The notes under the pieces were generated by a model. It did no database searches and had not been told where the DNA came from. It was given only the letters and a program-made list of their open reading frames with translations. From Pseudorhodoferax sp965279475 (GTDB lineage Bacteria > Pseudomonadota > Gammaproteobacteria > Burkholderiales > Burkholderiaceae_C): DNA of 64,000 bases. The DNA lies in assembly GCA_965279475.1 (NCBI GenBank), contig CBDIIA010000003.1, positions 186,001 through 250,000 of the forward strand, written 5' to 3'. The translations under genes were made by a program, and so were the position numbers. Of the stretch, positions 1 through 8,103 are shown piece after piece. The number at the start of each line of letters is the position of its first letter. The stretch's first letter is position 1.

Positions 1-2
1 CG

Positions 3-1037
3 CTGCTGGTGCTGCCGCATGCACTGCAGCCGTTCGGCAATGCCTGGGTCCGCATCGCCGACGTCGCGCTGCTGTATTGCCTGCTGGCGCTGGGCCTCAA
101 CATCGTGGTCGGCTACGCGGGGCTGCTCGACCTGGGTTACGTGGCGTTCTTCGCGATCGGCGCGTACCTGTATGCGCTGCTGAGTTCGCCGCACCTGACC
201 GACACGTTCCCCGCGATCAAGGCCATGTTCCCGGGCGGCCTGCACACGCCGCTACTGGTCGTGATCCCGCTCGCACTGGGGCTGGCCGGGGTGTTCGGCG
301 TGCTGCTCGGCGCGCCCACGCTGAAGTTGCGCGGCGACTACCTTGCCATCGTGACGCTCGGCTTCGGCGAGATCATCCGCGTGTTCATGAACACGCTGGA
401 CCATCCGATCAACATCACCAACGGCGCCAAGGGCCTCGACGCGATCGATCCGGTGCACTTCTGGGGTCTCAACCTCGGAAAGCCGCTGAAGATCGGCGAC
501 TACACGGTGGCGTCGGTCACGCTGTACTACTACCTGTTCCTCGCGTTCGTCATCGTCACGGTCATCGTTTCGCACCGCCTGCAGAACTCGCGTGTGGGCC
601 GCGGCTGGATGGCGATCCGCGAAGACGAGATCGCCGCCAAGGCGATGGGCATCAACACGCGCAACATGAAGCTGCTGGCCTTCGGCATGGGTGCGAGTTT
701 CGGCGGCGTGTCGGGGGCGATGTTCGCGTCGTTCCAGAGCGCCATCACGCCGGAGTCGTTCAACCTGATGGAGTCGGTGATGATCGTCGCGATGGTGGTG
801 CTGGGAGGCATCGGCCACCTGCCGGGCGTGATCCTCGGCGCGGTGCTGCTGTCGGCCCTGCCCGAGGTGCTGCGCTACGTGGCCGGGCCGCTGCAGTCGA
901 TGACCGGTGGCCGGCTCGATGCGTCGATCCTGCGCCAGCTGTTCATCGCCGGCGCGATGATCACCGTGATGCTGCTGCGGCCGCGCGGCCTCTGGCCGGC
1001 GCCCGACCACGGCAAGTCGCTGCAGGCCAAGTCGTGA
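3..1037 (+). CDS. livM: LivM, branched-chain amino acid ABC permease (5' partial)
   Basis: Inner-membrane permease subunit of a high-affinity branched-chain amino acid (HAAT) ABC transporter. The visible product (about 345 residues) is very hydrophobic with 8-10 membrane segments. It carries the LivM hallmarks NIVVGYAGLLDLGYVAF near the N-terminus, LRGDYLAIVTLGFGEI in the middle, and the EAA-type loop GRGWMAIREDEIAAKAMGIN that contacts the ATPases. The frame is open to the window edge and no convincing start with a ribosome site is seen, so the first codons lie upstream; GTG at 9 is only the first possible start inside the window. livG and livF follow on the same strand, so livH and livK are expected upstream. 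Confidence 0.93.
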   Translation: MLVLPHALQPFGNAWVRIADVALLYCLLALGLNIVVGYAGLLDLGYVAFFAIGAYLYALLSSPHLTDTFPAIKAMFPGGLHTPLLVVIPLALGLAGVFGVLLGAPTLKLRGDYLAIVTLGFGEIIRVFMNTLDHPINITNGAKGLDAIDPVHFWGLNLGKPLKIGDYTVASVTLYYYLFLAFVIVTVIVSHRLQNSRVGRGWMAIREDEIAAKAMGINTRNMKLLAFGMGASFGGVSGAMFASFQSAITPESFNLMESVMIVAMVVLGGIGHLPGVILGAVLLSALPEVLRYVAGPLQSMTGGRLDASILRQLFIAGAMITVMLLRPRGLWPAPDHGKSLQAKS

Positions 1038-1062
1038 TGCGGTCTGCAAGCAAGGAATCGAC

Positions 1063-1848
1063 ATGAGCGACCACACCAGCGGCGACATCGTTCTCAAGGT
1101 AGGTGGCATCTCCAAGCGCTTCGGCGGCCTGCAGGCGCTGAGCGATGTGGGCATCACCATCCAGCGCGGCCAGGTCTACGGGCTGATCGGCCCGAACGGC
1201 GCAGGCAAGACCACGTTCTTCAATGTGATCACCGGCCTCTACACGCCGGACAGCGGCACCTTCGAACTCGCGGGCAAGCCCTACAAGCCGACGGCCGTGC
1301 ACGAAGTGGCCAAGGCCGGCATTGCGCGCACCTTCCAGAACATCCGCCTGTTCGCCGAGATGACGGCGCTCGAGAACGTGATGGTGGGGCGCCACATCCG
1401 CACCAGTTCGGGTCTGCTCGGTGCGATCTTTCGCACGCCGGGGTTCAAGGCCGAAGAACTGGCGATTGCCAAACGCGCGCAGGAACTGCTCGACTATGTC
1501 GGCATCGGCAAGCTGGCCGACTACAAGGCGCGCACCCTGAGTTATGGCGACCAGCGCCGGCTGGAGATCGCGCGGGCGCTGGCAACCGACCCGCAACTGA
1601 TCGCCCTCGACGAGCCGGCCGCCGGCATGAACGCGACCGAGAAGGTGCTGCTGCGCGAGCTGATCGACCGCATCCGCAAGGACAACCGCACCATCCTGCT
1701 GATCGAGCACGACGTGAAGCTCGTGATGGGGCTGTGCGACCGTGTGACCGTGCTCGACTACGGCAAGCAGATTGCCGAAGGTACGCCGGCGACGGTCCAG
1801 AAAAACGAGAAAGTGATCGAGGCTTACCTCGGCACCGGAGGGCATTGA
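1063..1848 (+). CDS. livG: LivG, branched-chain amino acid ABC ATPase
   Basis: First of the two cytoplasmic ATPases that power the HAAT transporter. The 261-residue protein has Walker A GPNGAGKT (43-50), signature LSYGDQ (159-164), Walker B LIALDEP (179-185) and H-loop His216. The longer region between Q-loop and signature is typical of LivG rather than LivF. The start is ATG after an AAGGAATCGAC ribosome site, 25 bases after livM. livF starts 1 base after the stop, so translation is very likely coupled. Confidence 0.96.
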   Translation: MSDHTSGDIVLKVGGISKRFGGLQALSDVGITIQRGQVYGLIGPNGAGKTTFFNVITGLYTPDSGTFELAGKPYKPTAVHEVAKAGIARTFQNIRLFAEMTALENVMVGRHIRTSSGLLGAIFRTPGFKAEELAIAKRAQELLDYVGIGKLADYKARTLSYGDQRRLEIARALATDPQLIALDEPAAGMNATEKVLLRELIDRIRKDNRTILLIEHDVKLVMGLCDRVTVLDYGKQIAEGTPATVQKNEKVIEAYLGTGGH

Positions 1849-1849
1849 G

Positions 1850-2563
1850 ATGACGGTGCTGTTGAAGGTGAGTGGCCTGAAGGTCGCCTATGGCGGGATC
1901 CAGGCGGTCAAGGGTGTGGACTTCGAGGTGCGGCAGGGTGAACTGGTGTCGCTGATCGGCTCCAACGGCGCGGGCAAGACCACGACGATGAAGGCCATCA
2001 CCGGCACGCTGGCCGCCACCAGTGGCGATATCGAATACCTGGGCCGCAGCATCCGCGGGCGTGGTGCGTGGGACCTGGTGAAGGAAGGCCTGGCGATGGT
2101 GCCCGAGGGCCGCGGCGTGTTCGCCCGCATGACCATCACCGAGAACCTGCAGATGGGCGCCTACGTGCGCGACGACAAGGCCGGCATCGCGACGGACATC
2201 GAGAAGATGTTCACGATCTTCCCGCGCCTGCGCGAACGCAAGGACCAGTTGGCCGGCACGATGTCCGGCGGCGAGCAGCAGATGCTGGCGATGGGGCGGG
2301 CGCTGATGAGCCGGCCCAAGGTGCTGCTGCTGGACGAGCCGTCGATGGGCCTGTCGCCCATCATGGTGGACAAGATCTTCGAGGTGGTGCGCGACGTCTA
2401 TGCCCAGGGCGTCACGATCCTGCTGGTCGAGCAGAACGCGAGCCGCGCCCTGGCCATCGCCAACCGCGGCTACGTGATGGAGTCCGGCCTCATCACGATG
2501 CACGGCGACGCCAAGGACATGCTCAGCGACCCGAAGGTGCGGGCCGCCTACCTGGGCGAATAG
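1850..2563 (+). CDS. livF: LivF, branched-chain amino acid ABC ATPase
   Basis: Second ATPase of the HAAT transporter, 237 residues, the usual LivF length. Walker A GSNGAGKT (37-44), signature MSGGEQ (138-143), Walker B ending LDEP (161-164), and the LivF-typical LVEQNA after it. It begins one base after livG. It is the last gene of the operon: the next gene, a Nudix hydrolase, converges on it with only 37 bases between the stop codons. Aromatic degraders often use this transporter class for aromatic acids, but nothing in this protein decides the substrate. Confidence 0.96.
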   Translation: MTVLLKVSGLKVAYGGIQAVKGVDFEVRQGELVSLIGSNGAGKTTTMKAITGTLAATSGDIEYLGRSIRGRGAWDLVKEGLAMVPEGRGVFARMTITENLQMGAYVRDDKAGIATDIEKMFTIFPRLRERKDQLAGTMSGGEQQMLAMGRALMSRPKVLLLDEPSMGLSPIMVDKIFEVVRDVYAQGVTILLVEQNASRALAIANRGYVMESGLITMHGDAKDMLSDPKVRAAYLGE

Positions 2564-2600
2564 CGCGTACTGCTTGCAGCTTGCGCGTGGGATCCAAGCT

Positions 2601-3149
2601 CTACACGATGTCGGAGTGGTGCAGGCTGTAGTTGCCGGTTTTGCGGTCGGCGAAGTAGAACACCAGCGTCTCCTTGACCGTACGAAACGCAATCTCGTCC
2701 CAGGGAATCTCGGCTTCGGTGAACAGCCTTGCCTCGATGGTCTCGTGCCCGGGGTCGAACACGTCGTTCAACAGGCGGGCCCGGTAGAACAGATGCACTT
2801 GCCCCACGCGGATCACGCTCATCACACTGAACAGCTCGCCCATCTCGAACTGCGCGCCGGCTTCTTCGACGGTCTCGCGGGCCGCGCCCTGGGCCGTGCT
2901 TTCGCCGAGTTCCATGAAGCCGGCCGGCAGCGTCCACTTGCCCCAGCGCGGCTCGATGTTGCGTTTGCACAGCAGCACCCGGTCGCCGAGCGTCGGTACG
3001 GTGCCGACGACGTTGAGCGGGTTTTCGTAGTGGATCGTGCCGCAGGCGGGGCACACGGCGCGTTCCTTGGTGTCGCCGTCGTCGGGCACGCGGTAGACCA
3101 CCGCTGCACCGCAGTTCTTGCAATGCTTGATCAGGCTGCGAGAGAGCAT
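2601..3149 (-). CDS. Nudix hydrolase with N-terminal zinc ribbon
   Basis: Predicted hydrolase of nucleoside diphosphate-X compounds (182 residues, cytoplasmic). Two Cys pairs, C10-x2-C13 and C33-x2-C36, form a zinc ribbon (Nudix_N_2 type). The Nudix box runs from G77 to G98 with E83, R91, E92, E95 and E96 in place. Proteins of this layout include ADP-ribose and NADH-type pyrophosphatases; the substrate here is unknown. It lies downstream of dctP on the same strand, separated by 67 bases holding a strong stem-loop, so co-transcription with the TRAP genes is possible but not obvious. It converges on livF. Confidence 0.9.
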   Translation of the reverse strand: MLSRSLIKHCKNCGAAVVYRVPDDGDTKERAVCPACGTIHYENPLNVVGTVPTLGDRVLLCKRNIEPRWGKWTLPAGFMELGESTAQGAARETVEEAGAQFEMGELFSVMSVIRVGQVHLFYRARLLNDVFDPGHETIEARLFTEAEIPWDEIAFRTVKETLVFYFADRKTGNYSLHHSDIV

Positions 3150-3176
3150 GCAGTCAGTTTAAAGGCATCAAGACAT

Positions 3177-3196
3177 CGGGGGCCTTGCGGCCCCCG
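3177..3196 (-). terminator. Stem-loop between dctP and the Nudix gene
   Basis: Perfect 8-bp inverted repeat CGGGGGCC / GGCCCCCG around a 4-base loop, 20 bases after the dctP stop on the minus strand. No run of T follows on either strand, so it is either a weak or Rho-assisted terminator or an RNA-stabilising 3' hairpin of the TRAP/gentisate operon. Confidence 0.55.
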
Positions 3197-3216
3197 GTCA
3201 ATGGCATCGCGGCGCT

Positions 3217-4269
3217 TCAGGCCTTGGTGGTCTTGCCGTGTTTCTCGATCAGCGCGCGGGCGGTGTCGAGCAGTTTGCGACCGTCGAAGCCGCGCTTGGC
3301 CATGTCTTCGGTCCACTCGACCTCGATCGCGCGCGACTTGCGGCGGAACTCCTGCGCCTCGGCCGCGCTGACGGTGAAGATGTTGTTGTTGCGCGCGGTC
3401 GCTTCCTTGCGGCCCTTGGGGTCGTTGCCCTGCTGCACCTTGCCGAGCCAGGCTGACGTGGCCATGCCCGAGTTGTTGTCGATCACCTTCTTCAGGTCGG
3501 GCGGCAGGCTGTTGTACTTGGTCTTGTTCATCGCCATCACGAAGGTGGTGGTGTAGAGGCAGCCGCCAGCCGGGTCGAACTCGGCGTGGAACTTGGTCAG
3601 CTCGTGCACCTTGACCGAGGGCACCACTTCCCAGGGGATCACGCAGCCGTTGATGGTGCCCTTGGACAGCGCATCGGGAATCTGCGGCAGCGGCATGCCC
3701 ACCGGCGTCGCGCCAAGGGAGCCCACCAGCTTGGTCACCTGGCGCGTCGGCGCGCGCAGTTTCAGGCCACGCATGTCGGCGACCGACTTCACGGGCTTGT
3801 CGGTCGTGTGGATCACGCCCGGGCCGTGCACCTGCAACGCGAGCACCTGCGTGTCCTTGAACTCGTCTGGCGCCACGGTCTGCACGTACTCCCAATAGGC
3901 CTTCGAGGTGGCTTCGGCGTTGTTCATCATGAACGGCAGCTCGAACACCTCGACGCGCGGGAACCGGCCCGCGGTATTGCCGGGCAGCGTCCAGACGATG
4001 TCGACCACGCCGTCCTTGGCCTGGTCGTAGAGCTGTACCGGTGTGCCGCCCAGCTGCATGGCCGGATAACCCTCGAACTTGATGCGGCCGCCCGATTCCT
4101 TCTCGACCTTGTCCATCCACGGCTTGTGCATGTCCAGCCAGACGGCCGACTGCGGCGCCATGAAGGTGTGGAACTTGAGCGTGACCGTCTGCTGGGCAAA
4201 GCCGTAGAGGGCCGGCGCTCCCAAGGCCGCCACCGCACCCGATTGCAAGAGCCTGCGTCGCTGGATCAT
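3217..4269 (-). CDS. dctP: TRAP transporter solute-binding protein, DctP family
   Basis: Periplasmic substrate-binding subunit (350 residues) of a tripartite ATP-independent transporter. The N-terminus MIQRRRLLQSGAVAALG is a Tat-like signal peptide ahead of QTVTLKFHTFMAP, where the mature DctP fold starts. The conserved DctP stretch ADMRGLKLRAPTRQV includes the arginine that usually binds a substrate carboxylate. I chose ATG 4269 because AAGGAGATG stands 5 bases before it; an upstream in-frame start at 4350 lacks such a site. It follows dctQ and dctM in the gentisate operon, so an aromatic acid such as 3-hydroxybenzoate or gentisate is the inferred ligand. Confidence 0.93.
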   Translation of the reverse strand: MIQRRRLLQSGAVAALGAPALYGFAQQTVTLKFHTFMAPQSAVWLDMHKPWMDKVEKESGGRIKFEGYPAMQLGGTPVQLYDQAKDGVVDIVWTLPGNTAGRFPRVEVFELPFMMNNAEATSKAYWEYVQTVAPDEFKDTQVLALQVHGPGVIHTTDKPVKSVADMRGLKLRAPTRQVTKLVGSLGATPVGMPLPQIPDALSKGTINGCVIPWEVVPSVKVHELTKFHAEFDPAGGCLYTTTFVMAMNKTKYNSLPPDLKKVIDNNSGMATSAWLGKVQQGNDPKGRKEATARNNNIFTVSAAEAQEFRRKSRAIEVEWTEDMAKRGFDGRKLLDTARALIEKHGKTTKA

Positions 4270-4364
4270 GAAAACATCTCCTTCAAATGGTCCCGACGTT
4301 AAGGAAAACGCACCTGCGCGTCCACCGTGAATGCCCTTACAGACGGACACGCAGGGACGGGGTC

Positions 4365-5687
4365 TCAGTTCATGTACTGCACCAGCCAGAGCGAAATGCC
4401 GGGGAACAGCAGCAGCACGGTGGTGCGCACGACATCGCTGAGCAAAAACGGCATCACGCCGCGGTAGCTCTCGCTGATCGGCACGTCCTTTGCGAGTCCG
4501 TTGACCACGTAGACGTTGAGGCCGACCGGCGGTGCCAGCAGGCCGAAGCCGACCGTCATCAGCACCATGATGCCGAACCAGATCGCGACCGACTCCTTGG
4601 GCATGCCGAAGTCGAGTCCCATCACCATCGGAAAGAAGATCGGGATGGTCAACAGCAGCATCGACAGTTCGTCCATCACCGCGCCGAGCACCACGTAGAA
4701 CAGCATGATCGCGGTGACCACGAGCACCGGCGACAGGCCCCAGCCGCCGACCACCGACGCCAGCTGGTTCGGCACCTGCGTCAGCGCCAGCGCCGAATTC
4801 ATCAGGTCCGCGCCGATGAAGATCAGGAAGATCATCGCCGAGCTTTCGGCGGTGGCGTAGAAGCAGTGCTTGAACTTGTCCCAGGTCATCTCGCGCTTGA
4901 GCAGCGCCGCCACGAAGGTCAGTGCGGCGCCCACGGCCGCGCCTTCTGTGGGCGTGAAGAACCCCCCGTAGATGCCGCCGAACACCGTCAGGAACACGAC
5001 GACGATCGGGAACAGTCCCAGGCTCGAGGCCAGCGTCAGCGCAGGGCGGTCGGCCGGGTTGGTATCGGGCGCGTGGCCCGGAACCACCCGCACATAGATG
5101 GCGATCGCGATCATGTAGCCCACCATGGCCATCAGGCCCGGCACCATCGCGGCAGCGAACAGCTTGGCGATGTTCTGCTCGGTCAGGATCGCGTAGATCA
5201 CCAGCGGCACCGACGGCGGGATCAGGATGCCCAGCGTGCCGCCCGCGGCCAGCGTGCCCGTGGCCAGGCGGCCCGAGTAGCCGTGGCGCTTCATCTCTGG
5301 CAGCGCCACGCCGGTGATGGTGGCCGACGTGGCGACCGAAGACCCGCAGATCGCGCCGAAGGCCGCGCAGGCCAGCACGGCCGCCATTGCCAGCCCGCCC
5401 TTGAAGCGGCCCATCACTGCGGCCGCAAACTGGAACAGCGCCCGGCTGATGCCGCCCTGCGTGGCGAAGTGCCCCATCAGGATGAACAGCGGAATCACCG
5501 ACAGGTCGTAGTTGGCGAACCGCGCGAACGCCTGGTTGTTGAGGAAGGCGGCAAACGGCGCCCAGCCGGTCTGGCCGACGTAACCGGCGGCGCCGGCCAC
5601 GAACATCGCCACCGCGATCGGCGTGCGGATCGCCATCAGCACCAGCATGATGCCGAAGATCGAGGCGGTCAGCGATAGCGAGCTCAT
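4365..5687 (-). CDS. dctM: TRAP transporter large permease, DctM family
   Basis: Twelve-segment sodium-coupled permease of the TRAP transporter (440 residues). The family's glycine-rich re-entrant motifs are visible, for example CAAFGAICGSSVATSATI and GTLAAGGTLGILIPPSVPLV in the first half and LTVGFGLLAPPVGLNVYVV near the end. Its ATG overlaps the dctQ stop by 4 bases (ATGA), giving translational coupling. dctP follows after 95 bases. Confidence 0.95.
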   Translation of the reverse strand: MSSLSLTASIFGIMLVLMAIRTPIAVAMFVAGAAGYVGQTGWAPFAAFLNNQAFARFANYDLSVIPLFILMGHFATQGGISRALFQFAAAVMGRFKGGLAMAAVLACAAFGAICGSSVATSATITGVALPEMKRHGYSGRLATGTLAAGGTLGILIPPSVPLVIYAILTEQNIAKLFAAAMVPGLMAMVGYMIAIAIYVRVVPGHAPDTNPADRPALTLASSLGLFPIVVVFLTVFGGIYGGFFTPTEGAAVGAALTFVAALLKREMTWDKFKHCFYATAESSAMIFLIFIGADLMNSALALTQVPNQLASVVGGWGLSPVLVVTAIMLFYVVLGAVMDELSMLLLTIPIFFPMVMGLDFGMPKESVAIWFGIMVLMTVGFGLLAPPVGLNVYVVNGLAKDVPISESYRGVMPFLLSDVVRTTVLLLFPGISLWLVQYMN

Positions 5688-6169
5688 GCGTGCGCCTCAG
5701 GTGCGTCCGCCGCGAAGCCGAACAGGGCCTGGTGCAGCGAGATCAGCACCGTCAGCACGAACGGCGGCACCATCGACGCATAGGTCACCCATTCAGGAAA
5801 GCCGAGGATCGTGGTTTCCGAGTGCGAGCTGAAGGAATTCATGCCGCCCAGCGAAGTGCGCCAGGCCAACAGCGCGAACACCAGGGCCATCAGCAGTGCG
5901 CCGAAGCGGTCGAACACGGCGTTGGCGGCAGGCTTCAGGCCCGCGGTGAAGAAGTCGACGATGATGTTGCCGCGGCGCACCTGGCACCACGGCATGAACA
6001 GTGCGATGGCGGCGCCGGCGGCCACGCCGGTGAGCTCGAAATCGCCGACCAGCGTGGCACCGGTGGTGTTGCGGCCGATCAGGCTGGCACAGGTCATCAG
6101 CGTGATGCCGGTGAGCAGCACTCCCGCGACGATGGCGCACAGCTTGGCAAGGGTCTCCAGCAATTTCAA
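5684..6169 (-). CDS. dctQ: TRAP transporter small permease, DctQ family
   Basis: Small membrane subunit of the TRAP transporter, 161 residues with four hydrophobic segments. It contains the DctQ signature around FMPWCQVRRGNIIVDFF, where Trp and Arg flank the second helix. The start is TTG at 6169, supported by GGGAGA six bases upstream; no ATG lies near. It ends inside the start of dctM (4-base overlap). The fumarylpyruvate hydrolase gene ends 88 bases upstream on the same strand, linking transport to gentisate breakdown. Confidence 0.9.
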   Translation of the reverse strand: MKLLETLAKLCAIVAGVLLTGITLMTCASLIGRNTTGATLVGDFELTGVAAGAAIALFMPWCQVRRGNIIVDFFTAGLKPAANAVFDRFGALLMALVFALLAWRTSLGGMNSFSSHSETTILGFPEWVTYASMVPPFVLTVLISLHQALFGFAADAPEAHA

Positions 6170-6257
6170 CGCAGTCTCCCGTTCTCGTTCTATTTCTTCT
6201 GTCCGACCTGGTGTCGGGTGCTGCGCCCCGCAGGGCGCAGCGTCCAGGCGAATCGTG

Positions 6258-6956
6258 TCAGCCCGTCACTTTCACGGTCAGCGTGCCCAGGCCGCCGACG
6301 CCGCCGACGATCGTGTCGCCGGCCACCACCGCGCCCACACCTTCGGGCGTGCCCGAATAGATCAGGTCGCCGGGCTGCAGCTCCCAGGCGGACGACAGAT
6401 GCTCGATGGTCTCGCCGATGTTCCAGATCAGCTTCGCCACATTGCTGCGTTGCCGGTCCTGGCCGTTCACCTGCAGGTAGATCTCGGCCTGGGTCACGTC
6501 GCCGGCCTCGGCCACCGGCGTGATCGGGCCGATCGGTGCCGAGTGGTCGAACGCCTTGCCGATGCACCAGGGCCGGCCCTGCTTCTTCATGTCGTTCTGC
6601 AGGTCGCGGCGGGTCATGTCGAGCCCGATCGCGTAGCCGTAGATGTGCTTGTGCGCGTCGGCCGCGGCGATGTTCTTGCCGCCGGTGCCGATCGCCACCA
6701 CGAGTTCGATCTCGTGGTGGAAGTTCTTGGTCAGGCTGGGGTAGGGGATGCTGCCGGTCTGGCCCGCGTCCACCACGACGATCGCGTCGGCCGGCTTCAG
6801 GAAGAAGAACGGCGGCTCGCGGCCGGTGTAGCCCATCTCCTTGGCGTGCTCTTCGTAGTTGCGGCCGACGCAGTAGATGCGGCGCACCGGGAATCGTCCG
6901 GCCTGGCCGACGACGGGAACCGAGACGCTCGGCAGGGCGGGGATCACAAAGCTCAT
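6258..6956 (-). CDS. Fumarylacetoacetate hydrolase family protein, probable fumarylpyruvate hydrolase
   Basis: Likely hydrolyses fumarylpyruvate to fumarate and pyruvate, the last step of the glutathione-dependent gentisate pathway (NagK-like, 232 residues). FAH-family metal and catalytic residues are visible: the YCVGRNYEEHAKEMG opening, FHHEIELVVAIG (metal-binding Glu), GYAIGLDMTRRDLQ (metal-binding Asp) and the closing YSGTPEGVG loop. The start ATG 6956 overlaps the stop of the upstream gentisate dioxygenase gene by 4 bases, so the two are translationally coupled. A longer open frame upstream is the shadow of that gene. Confidence 0.92.
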   Translation of the reverse strand: MSFVIPALPSVSVPVVGQAGRFPVRRIYCVGRNYEEHAKEMGYTGREPPFFFLKPADAIVVVDAGQTGSIPYPSLTKNFHHEIELVVAIGTGGKNIAAADAHKHIYGYAIGLDMTRRDLQNDMKKQGRPWCIGKAFDHSAPIGPITPVAEAGDVTQAEIYLQVNGQDRQRSNVAKLIWNIGETIEHLSSAWELQPGDLIYSGTPEGVGAVVAGDTIVGGVGGLGTLTVKVTG

Positions 6957-8062
6957 GAAAGCCTTTCTTCTTGGTGGATGCCCAGCGCCTGATGCACCGG
7001 GCGGTCGGAGAAACTGAACAGCACGCAGCCGCGCGCCGACACAAGACGCGCAGTGTGCCACGACGGGATCACGAAATGGTCGCGCGGGCCGAACGCGAAA
7101 TGCTGCACCTGGCCGTCGCGTTCCACGTGCACTTCGCCCTCGCCCTCGACCACGCTGAACACCGCGCCGTCGGTCTGCCGATACGGCTTGCCCGAGAAGC
7201 CGGCCGGCAGGCGCTGCATGAAGGTGGCCATCGTCGGCATTGGCGAGCCGCCCGTCGCCGGGTTGATGTAGCGCAGCTTCACGCCGTCCCATTCGTCGAT
7301 GGGTGCGTCGCGCTCGAGCTGGTGCAGCGCTTCGCGGCTGCGGTCGTACGGATAGCTGAAGATCGGCGAGGTCAGGCCGAACGGCGAGCCGCCGCCTACC
7401 GCGCTGTGGCCGCGACCGTAGGCGCCGTCGACGCGGACCGGTGCCATGTTGTGGCCGTAGCGCGCGAAGCTCGTGCCTTCGGCGCGGGTCACGTTCTGCA
7501 CGTCGGCACTGCCGTTCTCGGCGAAGCCGGCGTCGAAGAAACGCAGCATCGGGATGTCGAGCCCGTCGAGCCAGACCACCGGCTCGGTCGCGTCGTTGCC
7601 GTGGTCGTGCCAGGTCCAGCTCGGCGTGATGATGAAGTCGCCGGGCCGCATGATCGTGCGCTCACCCTCGACCGCGGTGTAGGCGCCGGTGCCTTCGACG
7701 ATGAAGCGCAGCGCGCTCTGCGTATGGCGGTGGCTGGGCGCCACCTCGCCCGGCATGATCAGCTGCAGGCCCGCGTACAGCGACTGCGTGATGCAGGACT
7801 GGCCGCGCAGCGCCGGGTTCTCGAGGATCAGCACGCGGCGCACCGCCTCGTGCGCGGTGATCAGCTCGCCGGCCCGCATCAGGAACGGCCGCGCCTCGTC
7901 GTACTTCCACAGCGCCGGCACGCAGGGCGTGGCGGGCTTCGGCGGCACCAGCGCGTGCAGCACCTCCCACAGCGGCGTGAGGTTCAGCGGCGCCATGTCG
8001 TGGTAGAGCTGCTGGCGGGCCTCGGCGCTACTCAGGGCCTGGGTCGGGTGGGGGGCGTTCAT
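6953..8062 (-). CDS. Gentisate 1,2-dioxygenase (double cupin)
   Basis: Fe(II)-dependent ring cleavage of gentisate to maleylpyruvate (369 residues, NagI/GtdA type). Two cupin domains are visible. The N-terminal one carries SHRHTQSALRFIVEG and ITPSWTWHDHG, the His residues of the iron site. The C-terminal one carries SVVEGEGEVHVERDG and VIPSWHTARLV and lacks a full metal set, as is usual. ATG 8062 is preceded by GAAGGAGACCA. It lies 41 bases after the flavoprotein gene and overlaps the hydrolase gene downstream. Confidence 0.93.
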   Translation of the reverse strand: MNAPHPTQALSSAEARQQLYHDMAPLNLTPLWEVLHALVPPKPATPCVPALWKYDEARPFLMRAGELITAHEAVRRVLILENPALRGQSCITQSLYAGLQLIMPGEVAPSHRHTQSALRFIVEGTGAYTAVEGERTIMRPGDFIITPSWTWHDHGNDATEPVVWLDGLDIPMLRFFDAGFAENGSADVQNVTRAEGTSFARYGHNMAPVRVDGAYGRGHSAVGGGSPFGLTSPIFSYPYDRSREALHQLERDAPIDEWDGVKLRYINPATGGSPMPTMATFMQRLPAGFSGKPYRQTDGAVFSVVEGEGEVHVERDGQVQHFAFGPRDHFVIPSWHTARLVSARGCVLFSFSDRPVHQALGIHQEERLS

Positions 8063-8103
8063 CCTGTGGTCTCCTTCGTTGTCGTGGGGCCGTACCGGCC
8101 CGG

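Noticed and set aside
4287..5678. His/Gln/Asp-rich plus-strand frame of 463 codons
   Set aside because: Complementary shadow of dctM; low-complexity composition.
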